In this document: in pieces, positions 1 through 7,305 of the stretch
Layout of the letters: each line of letters starts with the position of its first letter
How positions within the stretch are numbered: position 1 is the stretch's first letter
Assembly (NCBI GenBank): GCA_023257495.1
Contig: JALRCC010000199.1
Coordinates: forward strand, 1 to 9,332
Source: Rugosibacter sp.
GTDB taxonomy: Bacteria; Pseudomonadota; Gammaproteobacteria; Burkholderiales; Rhodocyclaceae
Length of the DNA: 9,332 nt
Direction of reading: 5' to 3'
Made by a program: the position numbers and the translations under genes
The notes under the pieces: generated by a model
Databases searched by the model: none
Seen by the model: only the letters and a program-made list of their open reading frames with translations
What the model was told of the DNA's origin: nothing

Positions 1-36
1 TCGTTCCTTCAGTGAATCAATCTTCCCATCAGACAT
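1..36 (-). CDS. possible N-terminus of a leftward gene (partial)
   Basis: Reading leftward from an ATG at 36, the frame gives MSDGKIDSLKER and stays open to the window edge. A GTG at 57 in the same frame would add seven residues (start MNDFSIE), and an in-frame TAA lies a little further upstream. The composition looks like a normal soluble protein start. Neither start has a convincing Shine-Dalgarno, and only 12-19 codons are visible, so no family can be named. If real, it is on the same strand as, and downstream of, the phytochelatin-synthase-like gene, separated by the 13-bp repeats. A plus-strand frame (2-79) is also open here, as a possible C-terminal tail, so the call is weak. Confidence 0.3.
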   Translation of the reverse strand, partial: MSDGKIDSLKER

Positions 37-74
37 CTCAATAGAAAAATCGTTCACACCTTGTTCAGTGTTTC

Positions 75-139
75 CTTAAAAGATAGGCTTAAAGGGGTAA
101 CTTAAAAGGCGCGCTTAAAAGGTGCGCTTAAAAGGTCTT
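75..139. repeat. five tandem 13-bp repeats (CTTAAAAGG core)
   Basis: Five head-to-tail 13-bp units run without gaps: CTTAAAAGATAGG (75-87), CTTAAAGGGGTAA (88-100), CTTAAAAGGCGCG (101-113), CTTAAAAGGTGCG (114-126) and CTTAAAAGGTCTT (127-139). The first six bases CTTAAA are invariant and the last three or four vary. The final unit overlaps the stop codon (138-140) of the minus-strand phytochelatin-synthase-like gene, so the array lies directly in its 3' flank. The units contain no strong dyad, so this is not a rho-independent terminator. They are shorter than typical plasmid iterons. A replication-slippage minisatellite is the simplest reading; a protein-binding array is possible. Confidence 0.85.
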
Positions 140-872
140 AGCGTTTTTTAACCACGACAAATCCACGCGTGTGTCCTGCGGATTTATCCAGTGTATTCAT
201 CGCTGCCCACAGTGCCTCTGCCGAGGCCCAGACGGGCGGGTATTTGTAAGCTGCCACATCCAGAATGAGAAACCGGTCGCTGGCTGCGTTGTAGGCGGCC
301 AGTGGCGAGATGTGACCCGATTCCTTCTGGCCCATCGCGCCACGTTGATAATTCACCAGAATAAAGTCGCCCGGCGTTTTGAGATTTTCTCGCGCTTGCT
401 GGCGAAAGGCATCGAGCGTCGTATCCGAAGCGTAGGTCAGTGTGGCCTCCACGCCATGGGCTTTGAACAGATCCCGCAATTGCGCGAGACTCATGCCGCT
501 GAATGAAACATCAAACTCACTGCGCACCTGGCGCGCGGCGGCATCGAAAAAAGTGGATTGGGTGACTGAATTTTTGGCCGAACTGATCGCAGGATTCAAT
601 GCATTCAGCACCACCACAGAACTTGCCACACCGCAAAAAGCCGGCCGCTCTTGCGCCTCAAAATGAGCGATGAGCGGATCGTAATCTGCGGTGTATTGGC
701 TACTGACAAACAAGTGCTGTCCCGCAGAAGAATCCGCGGCAATCAAAGTGACCGGCAAAGGCAGACGATGGAAGGCGGGTGCCCGCAAGGCCATATTCCA
801 GACTGACCACCCCGACCAGCTGAGCAATACCACGCTGAGTATCAGTGCGCCGCGAACCATCGTTTTTTTCAT
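138..872 (-). CDS. membrane-anchored phytochelatin synthase family cysteine peptidase
   Basis: This 244-aa protein belongs to the phytochelatin synthase / peptidase C83 family, papain-like enzymes that cleave glycine from glutathione and, in eukaryotes, transfer gamma-Glu-Cys to make metal-binding phytochelatins. The nucleophile Cys80 lies in RPAFCGVASSVVVLNAL, with the oxyanion-hole Gln74 six residues before it. His187 is in GHISPLAAYN and Asp205 in ILDVAAYKYPPVW; the Cys-His-Asp spacing closely matches plant enzymes. Residues 7-27 form a hydrophobic segment after MKK with no clear cleavage site, suggesting a signal anchor with the catalytic domain in the periplasm. There is no C-terminal regulatory domain, as in short cyanobacterial and proteobacterial homologues that mostly act as glutathione hydrolases, so hydrolysis is likelier than phytochelatin synthesis. 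The start overlaps the methyltransferase stop as ATGA, and an AGGAGA lies just upstream. Confidence 0.88.
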   Translation of the reverse strand: MKKTMVRGALILSVVLLSWSGWSVWNMALRAPAFHRLPLPVTLIAADSSAGQHLFVSSQYTADYDPLIAHFEAQERPAFCGVASSVVVLNALNPAISSAKNSVTQSTFFDAAARQVRSEFDVSFSGMSLAQLRDLFKAHGVEATLTYASDTTLDAFRQQARENLKTPGDFILVNYQRGAMGQKESGHISPLAAYNAASDRFLILDVAAYKYPPVWASAEALWAAMNTLDKSAGHTRGFVVVKKR

Positions 873-1546
873 GGGGAGTCTCCTAAGGGAACTGGTTTGT
901 CAGGATTGTTTTCGTTACCGGGTACCGCACGCCACACCGTGGCTAACCACGGTTGTTGAGCACATGGCAAACCTGCGGGACGATAGTAGTGTTCGAGTTC
1001 GATAAAACCGGCTTGAGTCATTTGCCGACGCCAGGCATCCAGGTCGTGATAAACACCATAACGATCGCCCTGCCAGCCTTCCTGATTATCACCGCGCGGG
1101 TTGGAGCTGAACAATACGCCGCCGGGTTTCAAGGTGGCATGCAACTGCTGCAATACCTGTGGCAACGCCAGGCTGGGCACATGAAACAGCGAGGCGTTGG
1201 CAAATACCCCGTCAAAATAAGCCGAGGGCAGATCAAGCGCGAGAAAATTCTGCTGCCAAACTTCACACCCTGTGTCTGCCTTGGCCATGGCAACAAATGC
1301 CGCTGAACCATCCAGCCCGATCGCCCGATGACCGAGTGCGGTCAAGGCCTTGAGATCGCGCCCCGGGCCACACCCCAGATCGAGCAAGGTGAACGGCGGT
1401 GTCACGTGGATATGACGTAGCAATGCAGCGATATTCTGGCTGACATCGTGATCTTGCGTGCCAACGCGAAAGGCTTCTGCCGCGTGGTCGTAATACGCCA
1501 GCGTGGTGCTGGTAGCTGCGTGCAGATCAGTTTCTGGCTTAGACAA
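869..1546 (-). CDS. class I SAM-dependent methyltransferase
   Basis: This 225-aa soluble protein has a Rossmann-type methyltransferase core. Motif I is LDLGCGPG (55-62), the acidic ribose-binding residue is Asp79 in IGLDGS, the post-II/motif IV segment is FDGVFANASLFHV (111-123), and the post-III segment is LKPGGVLFSSNPRGDN (139-154). The C-terminal YRPAGLPCAQQPWLATVWR is typical of small bacterial methyltransferases related to the TehB/Tam type. The substrate cannot be read from sequence. The start is a TTG: an in-frame TGA lies only 18 nt upstream and no ATG or GTG occurs before the conserved N-terminal region. The Shine-Dalgarno is weak. The gene begins 33 bp after the parA-like stop and overlaps the peptidase gene by 4 bp, so it is probably translated from a shared mRNA. 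Confidence 0.88.
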   Translation of the reverse strand: MSKPETDLHAATSTTLAYYDHAAEAFRVGTQDHDVSQNIAALLRHIHVTPPFTLLDLGCGPGRDLKALTALGHRAIGLDGSAAFVAMAKADTGCEVWQQNFLALDLPSAYFDGVFANASLFHVPSLALPQVLQQLHATLKPGGVLFSSNPRGDNQEGWQGDRYGVYHDLDAWRRQMTQAGFIELEHYYRPAGLPCAQQPWLATVWRAVPGNENNPDKPVPLGDSP

Positions 1547-1579
1547 AGGGATGGGCTGCCATCATCGGGGTCATCAAGG

Positions 1580-2383
1580 TCAAGGCTGTTTTTTTGCGGC
1601 CTTGGCACGTGCTTTACGTGCGGCTTCGAGAAAATCAAACAACTGCACATATTCGCGGGTCAGCTTGTGCTGACGGTCGAGATGAATCATGGGCAACGCG
1701 CGTTGATGGGACTCCTTGATTTTTACCGAGGCTGACAGCATGGCGTCGAGCACAGGTAATCCTTCGCTGCGTAGTTCATCCACAATGGCTTGAGGAAGGG
1801 TCGCCCGCCCCTGAAACTGATTGACGATAATGCCTTCAACCAGTAGATCCGCATTGTGATCAGCTCGAATCTCCTGCACATTGTCGAGCAGGCTATACAG
1901 CGCGCGGCGAGCGAATTCGTCGCAATCGAAAGGGATCAAACAACTATCAGCCGCAATGAGTGCCGAGCGGGTATAAAAATGCAGGGCGGGCGGGGTGTCT
2001 ATCCAGATTTCGTCAAAATCATCCAGTGCATCCAGGGCTTCGCGCAGTTTGTAAATCTTGTAGCGCGATTCGAGCTTGGCCTGCAACTCTTCCAGTGCTG
2101 AATCCGCAGGCAGCAAAAACAGATTTTCGAACGGCGTGGCGACAAGAAAGTCTTCAGTCGGTAAAGGCCGCAACTTGAAGTTAAGCATCTGGTCAAAAAA
2201 ACCGGTGGCTGTATTTTCCAAACTGTCTGCCGCAGCCCCCAGTAAATAGCGCGTCGAATTTGCCTGAGGATCAAGATCAATCACCAAGGTGCGCAGGCCG
2301 CGCGCCGCACTGATGGCCGCCAAATTACAGGTGATGGTACTTTTGCCAACACCCCCCTTTTGATTGAACACAACTCGTCGCAT
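1580..2383 (-). CDS. ParA-family ATPase, orphan (no ParB)
   Basis: This 267-aa deviant-Walker ATPase of the ParA/MinD superfamily has Walker A KGGVGKST (9-16, signature Lys9 and Lys14), Walker A' DLDPQANST (36-44) and Walker B EIWIDTPP (125-132). The C-terminus is basic and Ala/Lys-rich (EAARKARAKAAKKQP). Such ATPases dimerise on ATP and position DNA, protein clusters or envelope complexes. The sequence resembles a conserved chromosomal subgroup starting MRRVVFNQKGGVGKS rather than the canonical oriC ParA, and there is no parB next to it. The start at 2383 is preferred over an upstream in-frame ATG at 2443: it places the Walker A at the usual position and has GGAG 7 nt upstream. It is the first gene of the leftward unit; its cargo is unknown. 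Confidence 0.88.
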   Translation of the reverse strand: MRRVVFNQKGGVGKSTITCNLAAISAARGLRTLVIDLDPQANSTRYLLGAAADSLENTATGFFDQMLNFKLRPLPTEDFLVATPFENLFLLPADSALEELQAKLESRYKIYKLREALDALDDFDEIWIDTPPALHFYTRSALIAADSCLIPFDCDEFARRALYSLLDNVQEIRADHNADLLVEGIIVNQFQGRATLPQAIVDELRSEGLPVLDAMLSASVKIKESHQRALPMIHLDRQHKLTREYVQLFDFLEAARKARAKAAKKQP

Positions 2384-2499
2384 GGCATAACTCCAGTGAA
2401 TGCGTTGATTTTGCCATACTTGGTACGCTAATCCACTGATCAATTGGCATCGGGCAGGTTTATGATTGAAGCACTTTTTTCCATTGCTTAATCGTCGAT
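2384..2499. promoter_or_regulatory. divergent intergenic region between parA-like gene and maeB
   Basis: This 116-bp region lies between two outward-facing start codons, so it should carry promoters for both the leftward unit and maeB. Nothing here is a strong sigma-70 promoter. On the plus strand TATGAT (2461-2466) is a plausible -10 box, but no good -35 lies 16-18 bp upstream. On the minus strand the upstream candidates are equally weak. A short TGATCA palindrome (2437-2442) sits near the middle inside a loosely symmetric CCACTGATCAATTGG. The leftward parA-like gene has a clear GGAG at 2391-2394; maeB has no obvious Shine-Dalgarno. The promoter assignment is inferred from gene orientation. 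Confidence 0.4.
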
Positions 2500-4776
2500 A
2501 TGTCCACCGAACAAGAAAATCTCGCCGCCGCTGCCCTTGAATATCATGCGTTCCCCACTGCGGGCAAGATTGCCGTGGTCCCGACGAAAGGGCTGACCAA
2601 TCAGCGCGATCTCGGTCTGGCCTATTCCCCCGGAGTTGCCGCAGCCTGCACTGCGATTGTGGCAGATCCCGGCCAGGTTAACCGCCTCACCTCGCGTGCC
2701 AATCTGGTGGGGGTTGTGACTAATGGCACGGCAGTTCTGGGCCTTGGCAATATCGGGCCGCTGGCCGCCAAACCGGTGATGGAAGGCAAGGCGGTGTTGT
2801 TCAAAAAGTTTGCCGGGATTGATGTTTTCGATATCGAGTTCAATCAGCCGGATGCCGACAAACTGGTCGATGCTATTGCTGCCATGGAACCCACTTTCGG
2901 TGGCATCAATCTGGAAGACATCAAGGCACCGGAATGTTTTTATATTGAAGAAAAACTTCGGCAGCGCATGAAAATCCCCGTGTTCCATGACGACCAACAT
3001 GGCACGGCGGTTGTGGTGAGTGCGGCCATACTGAATGGACTCAGGCTGCTGAATAAACGGCTGGATGAAGTCAAACTGGTCACGTCTGGCGCAGGCGCGG
3101 CTGCGTTGTCGTGCCTTGAATTGCTGGTTTCGCTCGGCATACGTATCGAGAACATCTGGGTTACCGATATTGAAGGTCTGGTCTATGAAGGGCGTGTCGC
3201 GCTGATGGACCCGATCAAGGCGCGCTATGCCAAGGCCACCAGCGCACGCACGCTGGGCGAAGTGATTGCCGGCGCGGATGTATTTCTGGGGTTATCCGCT
3301 GGTGGCGTATTAAAGCCGGACATGGTGGCAAAGATGGCGAACAATCCATTGATCCTGGCGCTGGCTAATCCAACGCCAGAGATCACGCCGGATGAGGTGC
3401 GCCGTGTGCGCGACGATGCGGTCATTTCCACGGGCCGGTCAGATTATCCAAACCAGGTCAACAACGTGTTGTGCTTTCCGTTTATTTTTCGCGGTGCGCT
3501 GGATGTGGGTGCAACCACCATCAACGAAGCCATGCAGTTGGCCGCCGTGCATGCACTGGCAGAACTCGCGCAAGCCGAGGCGTCTGATGTGGTGGCGATG
3601 GCTTATGGCGGCGAGAGTCTTTCATTCGGTCGCGAGTACCTGATTCCACGCCCGTTCGATCCACGGCTGATTGTCAAGATTGCACCAGCCGTGGCGCAAG
3701 CAGCGATGGATTCTGGCGTGGCGACGCGGCCGATTGCGGACCTCGATGCCTACCGCGAGCGATTGAATAACTTTGTGTATCAATCAGGTTTCATCATGAA
3801 GCCGGTATTCGATGCCGCCAAAAAAGCACCGCGCCGTGTGCTGTATTGCGAAGGGGAAGATGAGCGCGTCTTGCGTGCGGTGCAAGTCGTGATTGACGAG
3901 GGTCTGGCGCAGCCGGTCGTCATTGGCCGTCCTGGCGTGATTGCCGCACGCATCGAGAAAGCCGGGCTGCGCATTGTGGCAGGACGCGATTTCGACGTAG
4001 TCAACCCCGAGTCGGACCCGCGCTATAAAAAATTGTGGCAGGCCTACCATCAGCGGCTAGGCCGTCATGGTGTCACGCCGGAAGTGGCAAAACAGGCGAT
4101 GCGCTCGAATACCACTTTGATCGGTGCCATGTTGCTGGCCGAAGGTGATGTGGATGCGATGCTGTGCGGCGTGATTGGCCGACACGGAGAGCATTTGCGA
4201 CATGTGGCCGATGTGATCGGATTGAAGTCCAACGCGCACAGCTTTGCCGCCATGAATTTGTTGCTGTTGCCAAAGCACACGCTGTTTATTTGCGATACGT
4301 ATGTCAATCAAGACCCGTCGCCCGAGCTGCTGGCCGAACTCACGCTGATGGCTGCCGAAGAAGTGCGCCGCTTTGGCCTCACACCTAAAGTTGCCCTGCT
4401 GTCGCATTCCAATTTCGGCAGCGTTCATTCGCCATCAGCGCAAAAAATGGCGCAGGCGCGACGGCTTATCGAGATGCGCGCCCCCGGCCTGGAAGTTGAC
4501 GGCGAGATGCATGGCGATGCCGCGTTATCTCAAGCCATCCGCGAACGGGCATTTCCGGATTGCCGCCTCAAAGGCGAAGCCAACTTGATGATCATGCCGA
4601 ATCTGGACGCCGCCAATATTGCGTTTAACCTGATCAAGGCCGTCAATGGGGATGGCATCACGGTAGGCCCGATCCTGCTGGGCGCGGCCAAGCCGGTACA
4701 TATTCTGACCCCGACGGCCACTGTGCGCCGTCTGGTTAACATGACGGCGCTGGCCGTGGTGGATGCCAACGCTTAA
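2500..4776 (+). CDS. maeB: NADP-dependent malic enzyme with C-terminal phosphotransacetylase-like domain
   Basis: This 758-aa cytoplasmic protein matches the length and two-domain layout of MaeB-type hybrid malic enzymes, which oxidatively decarboxylate malate to pyruvate and supply NADPH. The malic domain spans about 1-430: AYSPGVA with catalytic Tyr42, [20 protein letters not shown] with Lys97, metal ligands in NLEDIKAPE (Glu139-Asp140) and FHDDQHGTA (Asp164/165), and the dinucleotide-binding GAGAAA (198-203). The PTA-like domain covers about 435-758. In known MaeB proteins it does not catalyse acetyl transfer but mediates allosteric control by acetyl-CoA. NADP preference is assumed from family membership. 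No clear Shine-Dalgarno precedes the ATG, but the N-terminus [16 protein letters not shown] aligns with the family. The gene heads the rightward group and is 12 bp from qor. Confidence 0.96.
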   Translation: MSTEQENLAAAALEYHAFPTAGKIAVVPTKGLTNQRDLGLAYSPGVAAACTAIVADPGQVNRLTSRANLVGVVTNGTAVLGLGNIGPLAAKPVMEGKAVLFKKFAGIDVFDIEFNQPDADKLVDAIAAMEPTFGGINLEDIKAPECFYIEEKLRQRMKIPVFHDDQHGTAVVVSAAILNGLRLLNKRLDEVKLVTSGAGAAALSCLELLVSLGIRIENIWVTDIEGLVYEGRVALMDPIKARYAKATSARTLGEVIAGADVFLGLSAGGVLKPDMVAKMANNPLILALANPTPEITPDEVRRVRDDAVISTGRSDYPNQVNNVLCFPFIFRGALDVGATTINEAMQLAAVHALAELAQAEASDVVAMAYGGESLSFGREYLIPRPFDPRLIVKIAPAVAQAAMDSGVATRPIADLDAYRERLNNFVYQSGFIMKPVFDAAKKAPRRVLYCEGEDERVLRAVQVVIDEGLAQPVVIGRPGVIAARIEKAGLRIVAGRDFDVVNPESDPRYKKLWQAYHQRLGRHGVTPEVAKQAMRSNTTLIGAMLLAEGDVDAMLCGVIGRHGEHLRHVADVIGLKSNAHSFAAMNLLLLPKHTLFICDTYVNQDPSPELLAELTLMAAEEVRRFGLTPKVALLSHSNFGSVHSPSAQKMAQARRLIEMRAPGLEVDGEMHGDAALSQAIRERAFPDCRLKGEANLMIMPNLDAANIAFNLIKAVNGDGITVGPILLGAAKPVHILTPTATVRRLVNMTALAVVDANA

Positions 4777-4788
4777 AGGACCAACCCC

Positions 4789-5775
4789 ATGGCGCATGCA
4801 ATTCGTTTTTACCAAACCGGTGGCCCGGAAGTCATGCGCTGGGAAAAAGTCGGCACTGGTGATACGCCGCCAAGTGGCCAAGTCCGCGTGCGGCACCATG
4901 CCATCGGCGTCAATTTCATTGATACTTATTACCGCTCCGGGCTTTATCCGGTTGAGCTACCCGCTGGCGTAGGTGAAGAGGCGGCGGGAGTCATCGAGGC
5001 GGTGGGTGACAACATCGCGGAATTCAAAGCGGGGGATCGTGTTGCCTACGTGAACGGCCCGTTGCATCCCGTAGGTGCTTATTCTGAGGTGCGCGACATA
5101 TCGGTCGATCGGCTCATCAAGTTGCCCGATGCGATTGACTTTCAAACAGCCGCAGCCATGATGCTGCGCGGCTTGACCGCGCAATACTTGCTGCGTCGTA
5201 TTCATCGTGTGCTGCCTGGCGAGACCATTCTTTTCCATGCCGCCGCAGGCGGCGTGGGCTTGATCGCCTGCCAATGGGCCAAAGCCCTGGGTGCGACCGT
5301 CATTGGTACGGTGAGTACGGCAGAAAAAGCTGCCATTGCCCACGCGCATGGGTGCGATCATGTCATCGTCACCTCGCAGGAAAACCTTGTTGCCCGTGTG
5401 AAAGAAATCACCGGTGGCGAGGGTGTGCCGGTCGTGTATGACTCGGTTGGCAAAAGCACTTTCATGGATTCTTTGGACTGCCTGCGGCCCATGGGGTTGA
5501 TGGTCAGCTTTGGCAATGCCTCCGGCCCGCCACCGGCGCTGGAACTGCGCGAACTGGCGCGGCGTGGTTCGCTGTTCGTCACCCGACCGACGTTGTACAC
5601 CTATACCGCCAAGCGCAGTGATTTGCTGGCCATGGCGGATGAGCTGTTTGCCGCTGTCATGTCGGGTCAGGTTAGAATCAAAATCAATCAAACCTATGCC
5701 CTTAAAGACGCGGCGCTTGCGCACACGGATTTAACCGCCAGAAAAACCACCGGATCAACCATTTTGTTACCTTGA
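4789..5775 (+). CDS. qor: zinc-independent quinone oxidoreductase (QorA-like, MDR family)
   Basis: This 328-aa protein has the length and motifs of E. coli QorA-type NADPH:quinone oxidoreductases of the medium-chain dehydrogenase/reductase superfamily, which reduce quinones or enones with NADPH. The N-terminal GroES-like domain includes GVNFIDTYYRSGLYPVELP (40-58) and GEEAAGVIEAVG (62-73). The nucleotide-binding AAGGVG motif is at 152-157, and the C-terminus ends TGSTILLP. The catalytic and structural zinc Cys ligands of alcohol dehydrogenases are absent, as expected. An AGGA 8 nt before the ATG serves as Shine-Dalgarno. It lies 12 bp after maeB and 5 bp before the next ATG, so it is likely cotranscribed. 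With maeB upstream, a shared link to NADPH supply and use is a reasonable inference. Confidence 0.92.
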   Translation: MAHAIRFYQTGGPEVMRWEKVGTGDTPPSGQVRVRHHAIGVNFIDTYYRSGLYPVELPAGVGEEAAGVIEAVGDNIAEFKAGDRVAYVNGPLHPVGAYSEVRDISVDRLIKLPDAIDFQTAAAMMLRGLTAQYLLRRIHRVLPGETILFHAAAGGVGLIACQWAKALGATVIGTVSTAEKAAIAHAHGCDHVIVTSQENLVARVKEITGGEGVPVVYDSVGKSTFMDSLDCLRPMGLMVSFGNASGPPPALELRELARRGSLFVTRPTLYTYTAKRSDLLAMADELFAAVMSGQVRIKINQTYALKDAALAHTDLTARKTTGSTILLP

Positions 5776-5780
5776 AAATC

Positions 5781-6407
5781 ATGCAAACTTTTCTGATTGC
5801 CAATCCTAAAGGCGGCGTGGGTAAAAGCACGCTGGCAACCAATCTGGCGGGCTACTTTGCTCGCGCAGGCCACCGCGTCATGCTGGGCGACATTGACCGG
5901 CAACAGTCCTCGCGTGCATGGCTCACATTGCGTTCACCCGCTTTGCCAACCATCACGAGCTGGGATATCGCCGATGATCGTCCCGCCAAACCACCCAAGG
6001 ACACGACGCATGTGGTGCTGGATACACCGGCCGGGCTGCATGGCAAGAAACTGACGCAGATATTGAAGCAGGCCAACCGCGTGATTGTTCCGCTGCAGGC
6101 GTCCATTTTCGACATTCTTGCCACACGCGATTTTCTACAGCAACTGACTGAAGAAAAAAGCCTGCGCCAAAACGATACCTTTGTCGCCATTGTTGCCATG
6201 CGCGTTGACCCGCGCACCCGTGCAGCAAGCCAGCTGGAGCGCTTTCTCACTGACGCCGGTCTGCCCGTTATCGCCCATTTGCGCGACACACAGAACTACG
6301 TGCAGGCAGCAGCGCACGGCATGAGCATTTTCGACCTTTCCCCCGCACGCAGCGAAAAGGACCGCGAGCAATGGCAATCCCTGCTGGCTTGGGCTGACAA
6401 AAAATAA
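5781..6407 (+). CDS. small ParA-like ATPase, orphan, second subfamily
   Basis: This 208-aa P-loop ATPase of the ParA/MinD superfamily has Walker A PKGGVGKST (9-17; Lys10, Lys15), Walker A' DIDRQQSS (37-44) and Walker B HVVLDTPAG (77-85). In the A' box the usual Pro after the second Asp is Arg. It is about 60 residues shorter than the parA-like gene at 1580-2383 and aligns poorly with it outside the motifs, so the two are not recent duplicates. The ATG at 5781 is chosen. A TTG at 5772, overlapping the qor stop as TTGA, would add three residues; neither start has a good Shine-Dalgarno. No ParB or obvious cargo gene is adjacent. It sits tightly behind qor, and its function is unknown. Confidence 0.85.
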   Translation: MQTFLIANPKGGVGKSTLATNLAGYFARAGHRVMLGDIDRQQSSRAWLTLRSPALPTITSWDIADDRPAKPPKDTTHVVLDTPAGLHGKKLTQILKQANRVIVPLQASIFDILATRDFLQQLTEEKSLRQNDTFVAIVAMRVDPRTRAASQLERFLTDAGLPVIAHLRDTQNYVQAAAHGMSIFDLSPARSEKDREQWQSLLAWADKK

Positions 6408-6446
6408 ACGTCGCACCGCCCAGTTGTACATCACATAAAAATCGAG

Positions 6447-6452
6447 AGGAGA
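6447..6452 (+). promoter_or_regulatory. strong Shine-Dalgarno AGGAGA deciding a TTG start
   Basis: AGGAGA lies 4 nt before the TTG at 6457 and is the best ribosome-binding site in the plus-strand group. It supports translation of the SDR gene from TTG; the next in-frame ATG falls well inside the Rossmann fold, too late to be the start. The 49-bp gap upstream contains no hairpin terminator. Confidence 0.75.
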
Positions 6453-6456
6453 TCAA

Positions 6457-7296
6457 TTGAATAACGAAACGAGTAGTGAAACTCAGCGCCCTGAATTTTC
6501 TTTAAACATTTTCAGGCTGGATCAACGGGTTGCCTTAGTGACCGGCGCAGGCGTAGGTTTGGGCCGGGTGTTTGCGCGTGCGCTGGCAACTGCCGGAGCA
6601 AAGGTGGTTTGTGCCGATATTGATCTCAATATCGCGCAAGAAGCCGCGCGGACAATTGCTGCAGCTGGCGGCGATGCGCTGGCCTTGCAAGTGGATGTGG
6701 CAGATGAGGCATCGGTTGCCAAACTCATGGCTGATATCAACAACCACTATGGTCCGCTGGATATTTTGGTCAACAATGCGGGTATTGCCACGCCGCCTTT
6801 GCGTCTGCACGAAATGCCGGTTGCGGACTGGGATCGCTTGCATCGCGTGAACACGCGTGGTGTTTTTTTATGCACGCGCGCCGCGCTTCCATTCATGTTG
6901 CCGCGCAAAAAAGGGGTGGTCATCAATATTGCCTCTATTGCGGGTCTGGGGGGTATTTCGCCAAAAACGCCTGCGGTCGCTGTCAATTACTCGTCTTCCA
7001 AAGCCGCCGTGATCGGATTGACCCGACAAGCCGCCGCAGAATATGGCAACGATGGCATTCGCTTCAATGCCATCGCGCCCGGCTGGCACTTGGGGACGCA
7101 GCTTGCCCGTGAAGCGGCACCACCCTCCGAGGAAGTCATCAAGGCCTTTGTTACCGCGCTCAATGGAGCCACGCCGATGGGCCGCACGGGCGACCCTGAA
7201 GAACTGGCCGGCCTGCTGATCTATCTGGCGAGCGATGCATCCAGCTTTGTGACGGGGCAAGTCATTGCCCATGATGGTGGCTGGACTGCCTGGTAA
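6457..7296 (+). CDS. SDR family NAD(P)-dependent oxidoreductase
   Basis: This 279-aa classical short-chain dehydrogenase/reductase has the cofactor motif TGAGVGLG (29-36), Asp54 at the end of beta-2 (CADID), which favours NAD(H), and NNAG (106-109). The catalytic tetrad is Asn132, Ser160, Tyr178 and Lys182 (YSSSK). The C-terminal GQVIAHDGGWTAW is typical of the FabG-like group. The Ser-Tyr spacing of 18 is longer than the common 12-13, implying a small insertion (GGISPKTPAVAV) next to the substrate pocket. An N-terminal extension of about 22 residues precedes the Rossmann fold. Translation starts at TTG. It follows the small ParA-like gene and is convergent with the sigma-54 activator, with only 9 bp between their stops. 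The substrate is not determinable; a secondary alcohol or 3-hydroxyacyl compound is plausible. Confidence 0.92.
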   Translation: MNNETSSETQRPEFSLNIFRLDQRVALVTGAGVGLGRVFARALATAGAKVVCADIDLNIAQEAARTIAAAGGDALALQVDVADEASVAKLMADINNHYGPLDILVNNAGIATPPLRLHEMPVADWDRLHRVNTRGVFLCTRAALPFMLPRKKGVVINIASIAGLGGISPKTPAVAVNYSSSKAAVIGLTRQAAAEYGNDGIRFNAIAPGWHLGTQLAREAAPPSEEVIKAFVTALNGATPMGRTGDPEELAGLLIYLASDASSFVTGQVIAHDGGWTAW

Positions 7297-7305
7297 CACT
7301 ATCCT

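Noticed and set aside
41..74. Hairpin with T-run on the minus strand as terminator after the peptidase gene
   Set aside because: Only about 4 bp can pair (ACAC/GTGT) around an 8-nt loop, and the T-run is displaced from the stem, too weak for a rho-independent terminator.
75..139. Repeat array as a plasmid iteron origin with the nearby parA-like genes
   Set aside because: The units are 13 bp, shorter than typical iterons; there is no rep gene, ParB gene or DnaA box cluster, and the neighbours are metabolic genes.
75..139. Repeat array as a CRISPR
   Set aside because: The units are too short and directly abutting, with no spacers and no cas genes.
1402..1650. 82-codon minus-strand frame bridging the parA-like and methyltransferase genes
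   Set aside because: It overlaps the C-terminus of one and the N-terminus of the other out of frame, and its sequence has no protein-like pattern.
2384..2443. Upstream in-frame ATG (2443) as start of the first ParA-like gene
   Set aside because: It would add 20 residues before a Walker A motif that normally sits within 10-15 residues of the start, and the ATG at 2383 has a properly spaced GGAG.
2488..3000. 170-codon open frame on the minus strand at the start of maeB
   Set aside because: It lies antisense to the conserved malic enzyme domain and its product shows no family resemblance.
4957..5724. 255-codon open frame on the minus strand opposite qor
   Set aside because: It is fully antisense to a well-supported QorA family gene, its product has no recognisable domain and is rich in His, Arg and Gln as expected of antisense translation, and it has no clear ribosome-binding site.
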